Shown: positions 6,279-9,260 of the stretch, piece by piece | How the letters are laid out: each line of letters begins with the position of its first letter | Numbering within the stretch: the stretch's first letter is position 1 | Assembly (NCBI GenBank): GCA_964431735.1 | Contig: CAYSLJ010000221.1 | Location: 1 to 9,260, forward strand | Reading direction: 5' to 3' | Source: CALARM01 sp964431735 | Lineage (GTDB): Bacteria > Vulcanimicrobiota > SpSt-956 > JAKJGF01 | Length of the DNA stretch: 9,260 nucleotides | Translations under genes and position numbers: made by a program | Notes under the pieces: model-generated | The model's database searches: none | The model's input: the letters and a program-made list of their open reading frames with translations, nothing else | Told to the model about the DNA's origin: nothing

Positions 6279-7331
6279 TTATTGCCCGTTATTCTGTTCC
6301 AGAGGAGTGGTAATAGCTGATACAGGTATATGTTCTTTATCATGTTTTTTACTTTTTACCTTCTTTTTACCTTCAGCAAGTTTTGCCAGTCTCTGTTCTC
6401 TTTTTACAGTCTCTTTATCACTTCTCCAGCTTTCACAAATGACCACTACAGGGCATGCTATGAATATGGAAGAATAAGCTCCTAGACTGACGCCTATAAG
6501 AAGAGCTATGGCAAAGTTTTTTAATGTAGCTCCGCCGAATGCAAGGAGAGCAATAAGGCATATTAAACATGTTAAAAGAGTATATATGGATCTTGTCATA
6601 GTCTGAAGTATACTCTTATTTATTAATTTTTCAAAGGTCATTGTTTTCAGTAAGAGCCTGTTCTCACGTAATCTGTCAAAGATAACTATTGTATCCATTA
6701 CGGAATATCCTACTACCGTAAGGAGAGCTGCCAGGAAGGGGCTATCTGCCTCAAGTCCGAGAATGGAATAAAGACCTATCATAACGATAATATCATGGAC
6801 AAGAGCCATATCCACAGCCAGTCCGTAAAGAAAGTTATTACTGAATCTGATTGTTATATAAATTAACTGCAGACCCAGCACTATAAGTAATGCAATTGCA
6901 GCATTGGTACTGACCTGCGTGCCAATTGTAGGGCCTACTCCCGATGTTCCGAGTCTTTCAAAATGTCCAAGACTGGTTTCGAGTTTTTTATACATTTCTT
7001 GTATCTGTCCTTCTTCCAGATATTTCGATCTTATTATCATAACTCTGCTGTCAGTCTGTGATTGCTGTATAAGGGCATTTGACATATGTATATCGCCGTC
7101 TTCACCTTTAAAGGTTATACTTTTAAGAGCTTCCCTTACCTGATCTGAAGTGACAGGGTTGGAAAATCTTATTTCACATATTGTACCACCCTTGAAATCC
7201 AGCCCTAAATTCATCCCATGAAATATAAGTGACCCTATACTCAATATTACTAACATAGCAGAGAAAATAAGAAAATAATTTCTTTTTCCAATTATATCCC
7301 ATTCTTTATCACGAAAGTTAAAAAAACTCAT
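6279..7331 (-). CDS. secF: Protein translocase subunit SecF
   Basis: SecF pairs with SecD in the inner membrane to pull exported proteins out of SecYEG using the proton gradient. At 350 residues it is near the usual length. Layout: TM1 about 19-38, the conserved GLDFKGGT box (43-50), an external domain (about 50-140), then five more helices (about 143-163, 168-190, 199-218, 251-267, 273-299). VGYSVMDTIVIFDRLREN (207-224) carries Asp213. Arg247 lies in TMTRSIYT. These occupy the places of the Asp and Arg needed for proton-coupled motion in characterised SecDF proteins. The cytosolic tail (300-350) is unusually Lys-rich (GKKKVKSKKHDK, 321-332), with no family motif I know. The SD overlaps the secD stop codon, so the two are probably translationally coupled and made in equal amounts. 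SecD and SecF are separate genes here, not fused as in Bacillus. Confidence 0.97.
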   Translation of the reverse strand: MSFFNFRDKEWDIIGKRNYFLIFSAMLVILSIGSLIFHGMNLGLDFKGGTICEIRFSNPVTSDQVREALKSITFKGEDGDIHMSNALIQQSQTDSRVMIIRSKYLEEGQIQEMYKKLETSLGHFERLGTSGVGPTIGTQVSTNAAIALLIVLGLQLIYITIRFSNNFLYGLAVDMALVHDIIVMIGLYSILGLEADSPFLAALLTVVGYSVMDTIVIFDRLRENRLLLKTMTFEKLINKSILQTMTRSIYTLLTCLICLIALLAFGGATLKNFAIALLIGVSLGAYSSIFIACPVVVICESWRSDKETVKREQRLAKLAEGKKKVKSKKHDKEHIPVSAITTPLEQNNGQ

Positions 7332-7335
7332 AAAT

Positions 7336-7343
7336 CCTCCTTA
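7336..7343 (-). promoter_or_regulatory. secF Shine-Dalgarno overlapping the secD stop codon
   Basis: On the - strand the sequence is TAAGGAGG, then ATTT, then the secF ATG. The secD TAA shares two bases with the AAGGAGG SD, so ribosomes finishing SecD are placed to start SecF. This is the tightest junction in the operon. Confidence 0.85.
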
Positions 7344-9098
7344 TTCACCGTAAAGCCATCTACTGGTTACTATCTTATTTTTACTTACCAGATCTACAAA
7401 TACTCTTGTTACAAAAACAGCTGTAATAAGGCTGACGAATGTTCCCAGAGCAAGGGTAAGACCGAAACCTTTTACAGAGCTGGAGCCATAATAATACATA
7501 ACAACTGCTCCTATAAAGGTTGTTACATGGCTGTCAAGCACTGCCGACCATGCACGATGAAAAGCTGTGCTTATTGCCTGAGGAACTTCTTTTTTCTCCC
7601 ATAGTTCTTCTCTCAATCGTTCAAATATGAGCACATTGGCATCTACTGCCATACCAATTGAAAGAATAAAACCTGCTATACCCGGTAAAGTAAGAACGAA
7701 GCCATATTCTGTAAAACAGGCCATAAGAATGAGGGCATAGAATATAAGAGCCATATCAGCAAGAAATCCCGGAACTCTATAGACGAAAACCATAAATATA
7801 CATATAACTGCCAGTCCTATTATACCGGCATGGAGACTTTTTTCAAGAGATTCTTTTCCCAGTGTGGGGCCTACAAGCTGATTTTCTACTATTTTAAGTG
7901 GCACAGGGAGAGCACCTGCTCTGAGATATCTCGCGAGACTGAGAGCTTCTTCTTCGCTTTTCTTCAGATCACCTCCGCCTCCCATGGTAATCTGTCCTGA
8001 ACCTGTAGAAATAACATTCTGTACCACAGGAGCACTTATAAGTTCTCCGTCAAAAAATATGGCAATTGGTTTTTTGATATTTCTTTCTGTTATTTCTGCA
8101 AACTGTTTTGAACCTTCAGGAGTTAATTCAAATCCTACATGAGGACCGTTTACAAGTGACATCTGGGCATTTTTTATTTTATCGCCTGTCATTACGGTTT
8201 TCCATCCGCTCGGATCTGTGGAAGACTGTTCTTTAAATTCAAGGAAGGCTGACTTCTGAATTATTTCAATAGCTGCCTGTGGATCCTGTACTTCAGGTAA
8301 ATCTACTATAATAGAATTGTCCCCCTGAGGCTGTATTATCGGTTCAAAAGTACCCAGTTCATTGATACGTTTGTCAAGAACCATAATAGTCTGTTCCATA
8401 ATCTGAGGGGTTATTTCTTTTATACCTACTTCAGGGTTTGGAAGAAGCTGGAGCCTTAAATGTGTGCCTGATCTCAGATCAAGGCCCAGTTTGACTCTTG
8501 TTCCCTTTTCTACTGCTTTGAAAGACACAAGAGAACCTACTTTTTCCTTAAATGCTTTTTCTATTTCTGTTCTTGAACCGGCCTCGATTTTCCCTGCATT
8601 TATGGTTATTTTTAAGAGATTGGCCGGATCATGAGATATGAAACTGTTAGATAATTTATAATCTTCAAGAGTTTTTCTTAATTTCCGGTCTAAAGCCAGA
8701 GTTTTTTCTATTTCAACAGAAATAGTGTTTTCTGCACCATTACATGAAAAAGTCTGAACCCGTCCGAAGTAGTCTTTGAAACTATTTTCAATTGCCTTGC
8801 TGTCAATGTCAGCCAGAGTTCCTGTAACATCTTTCTGAGGCCTGACTACGAATTTACCAGATACATATTGAGGAGAAGTATTATCTATACTTCCCTTTTC
8901 CCTGTCTGCTTCCAGCCCGAAGGGTTTCAGGAGTGTATCTATATCATCATTTGTAATAAAATTAACCTCTTTAAACTCCACTTCCAGTGCAACAGTAGTG
9001 TTTTTTGCCGGCTGTAAAAAAACAAAATATACACATAACAGTGTTATCAAAAGTATTGTAACTGCCTGCAGCGGAGTATCCCATCGCAAAAAATCCAT
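7341..9098 (-). CDS. secD: Protein translocase subunit SecD
   Basis: SecD is the larger partner of SecF in proton-driven completion of Sec export. TM1 spans about 8-28. The family box GLDLRSGTHL (205-214) has Ser where RGG is usual. The external domain includes LDKRINELGTFEPIIQPQGD (241-260), VDLPEVQDP (265-273) and LSLARYLRAGALPVPL (386-401). Helices 2-6 follow from about 424 to 568, with LPGIAGFILSIGMAVDANVL (471-490) holding Asp486, the expected proton-path residue. About 175 residues separate TM1 from the GLDLRSG box. This is longer than in the E. coli protein as I recall it, and Firmicute proteins largely lack this region. It seems to hold two similar subdomains: IENSFKDYFGRVQTFS (103-118) resembles IEKAFKEKVGSLVSFK (179-194). 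AGGAGGT lies 5 nt before the ATG, and a perfect promoter is upstream. It is the first gene of the operon. Confidence 0.97.
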   Translation of the reverse strand: MDFLRWDTPLQAVTILLITLLCVYFVFLQPAKNTTVALEVEFKEVNFITNDDIDTLLKPFGLEADREKGSIDNTSPQYVSGKFVVRPQKDVTGTLADIDSKAIENSFKDYFGRVQTFSCNGAENTISVEIEKTLALDRKLRKTLEDYKLSNSFISHDPANLLKITINAGKIEAGSRTEIEKAFKEKVGSLVSFKAVEKGTRVKLGLDLRSGTHLRLQLLPNPEVGIKEITPQIMEQTIMVLDKRINELGTFEPIIQPQGDNSIIVDLPEVQDPQAAIEIIQKSAFLEFKEQSSTDPSGWKTVMTGDKIKNAQMSLVNGPHVGFELTPEGSKQFAEITERNIKKPIAIFFDGELISAPVVQNVISTGSGQITMGGGGDLKKSEEEALSLARYLRAGALPVPLKIVENQLVGPTLGKESLEKSLHAGIIGLAVICIFMVFVYRVPGFLADMALIFYALILMACFTEYGFVLTLPGIAGFILSIGMAVDANVLIFERLREELWEKKEVPQAISTAFHRAWSAVLDSHVTTFIGAVVMYYYGSSSVKGFGLTLALGTFVSLITAVFVTRVFVDLVSKNKIVTSRWLYGE

Positions 9099-9103
9099 AT
9101 TTT

Positions 9104-9110
9104 ACCTCCT
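9104..9110 (-). promoter_or_regulatory. secD Shine-Dalgarno site AGGAGGT
   Basis: AGGAGGT lies 5 nt upstream of the secD ATG, a full match to the anti-SD core. It fixes the secD start and the short signal-anchor N-terminus. Confidence 0.85.
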
Positions 9111-9145
9111 AAATAATTATAACGTTTTTCTGTACAATGTCCTCT

Positions 9146-9175
9146 ATTATATTATCTAAAAGGTTATTTTGTCAA
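9146..9175 (-). promoter_or_regulatory. Consensus promoter of the secD-secF-recJ-apt operon
   Basis: A perfect TTGACA (complement of 9170-9175) and a perfect TATAAT (complement of 9146-9151) are separated by 18 nt. Transcription should start near 9139, giving a 5' leader of about 40 nt. No hairpin or riboswitch-like structure is evident in that leader. No other clear promoter appears before recJ or apt, consistent with one long transcript. Confidence 0.85.
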
Positions 9176-9208
9176 TATTATATTGAAGCAAGTTTTGGGT
9201 AGTCGTAG

Positions 9209-9230
9209 ATTGCGTTTTTTTACGACAGGT
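9209..9230 (-). repeat. Bipartite motif ACCTGTC-N6-AAACGCAAT, right copy
   Basis: This is the inverted counterpart of the motif at 31-52. It sits 33 nt upstream of the secD -35 box in the same orientation relative to its promoter. The spacer differs (GTAAAA here, ATTTTT in the left copy) while both half-sites are identical. Just outside it, GTAAATTCACCT (9229-9240, + strand) resembles GTAAAATCACCT at 23-34. It is either a shared regulatory site or one end of a dispersed element. Confidence 0.4.
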
Positions 9231-9260
9231 AAATTCACCTTTACTGAAAATTATAGTTAA

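Noticed and set aside
34..9227. The whole window as a transposon bounded by TGTC inverted ends
   Set aside because: There is no transposase, integrase or partial copy inside, the contents are core genes in a conserved order, and the flanking direct repeats are imperfect. It is kept only as an alternative in the motif finding.
1..9260. An alternative genetic code, because none of the seven genes ends in TGA
   Set aside because: Seven genes ending in TAA or TAG is a small sample for an AT-rich genome, Trp is encoded by TGG as usual, and no gene contains an in-frame TGA.
1..9260. CRISPR array, prophage, toxin-antitoxin or defence genes
   Set aside because: There are no regularly spaced repeats, and no cas, phage structural, nuclease-antitoxin or restriction motifs in any frame.

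Overview
The window is AT-rich, compactly coded bacterial DNA. Genes have strong Shine-Dalgarno (SD) sites of the AGGAGGT type and near-consensus sigma-70/A promoters. The order secD-secF-recJ-apt is a familiar cluster in Clostridia-like Firmicutes and some neighbouring lineages, where relA often follows apt. Here the unit ends after apt. SecD carries a long N-terminal extracytoplasmic region and a single-repeat PUR protein is encoded next door, so a deep-branching or uncultured low-GC lineage is plausible. I cannot assign a phylum from the sequence.

Left arm (+ strand). Positions 1-456 form a self-contained transcription unit: a palindromic candidate operator, a TTTACA-N17-TATAAT promoter, a strong SD, a 77-residue Gly/Ser-rich orphan protein and an intrinsic terminator. 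A roughly 115-nt stretch with unusually good RNA-folding potential follows at 475-590. It lies directly before the SD of a 510-codon gene (606-2135), whose protein is three tandem modules of about 168 residues and matches no family I recognise. A degenerate hairpin repeat (2137-2210) separates it from a 79-residue PUR-domain nucleic-acid-binding protein (2313-2552). A 34-bp perfect palindrome then acts as a shared terminator between the convergent units.

Right arm (- strand). A perfect -35/-10 pair at 9146-9175 drives secD, secF, recJ and apt, transcribed leftwards. The secF SD overlaps the secD stop codon. SecD and SecF are the membrane subunits that use the proton gradient to help SecYEG complete protein export. 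RecJ is the 5'-3' single-strand DNA exonuclease, here with a C-terminal extension of about 430 residues that reads as a decayed SF2 helicase. Apt salvages adenine. The grouping is conserved synteny rather than one pathway.

Most worth a second look: the structured leader with its triple-repeat protein, the degenerate helicase fused to RecJ, the close resemblance of the small PUR protein to eukaryotic Pur-alpha repeats, and a bipartite motif (ACCTGTC-N6-AAACGCAAT) present once near each end of the window in inverted orientation, each copy just upstream of a strong promoter.
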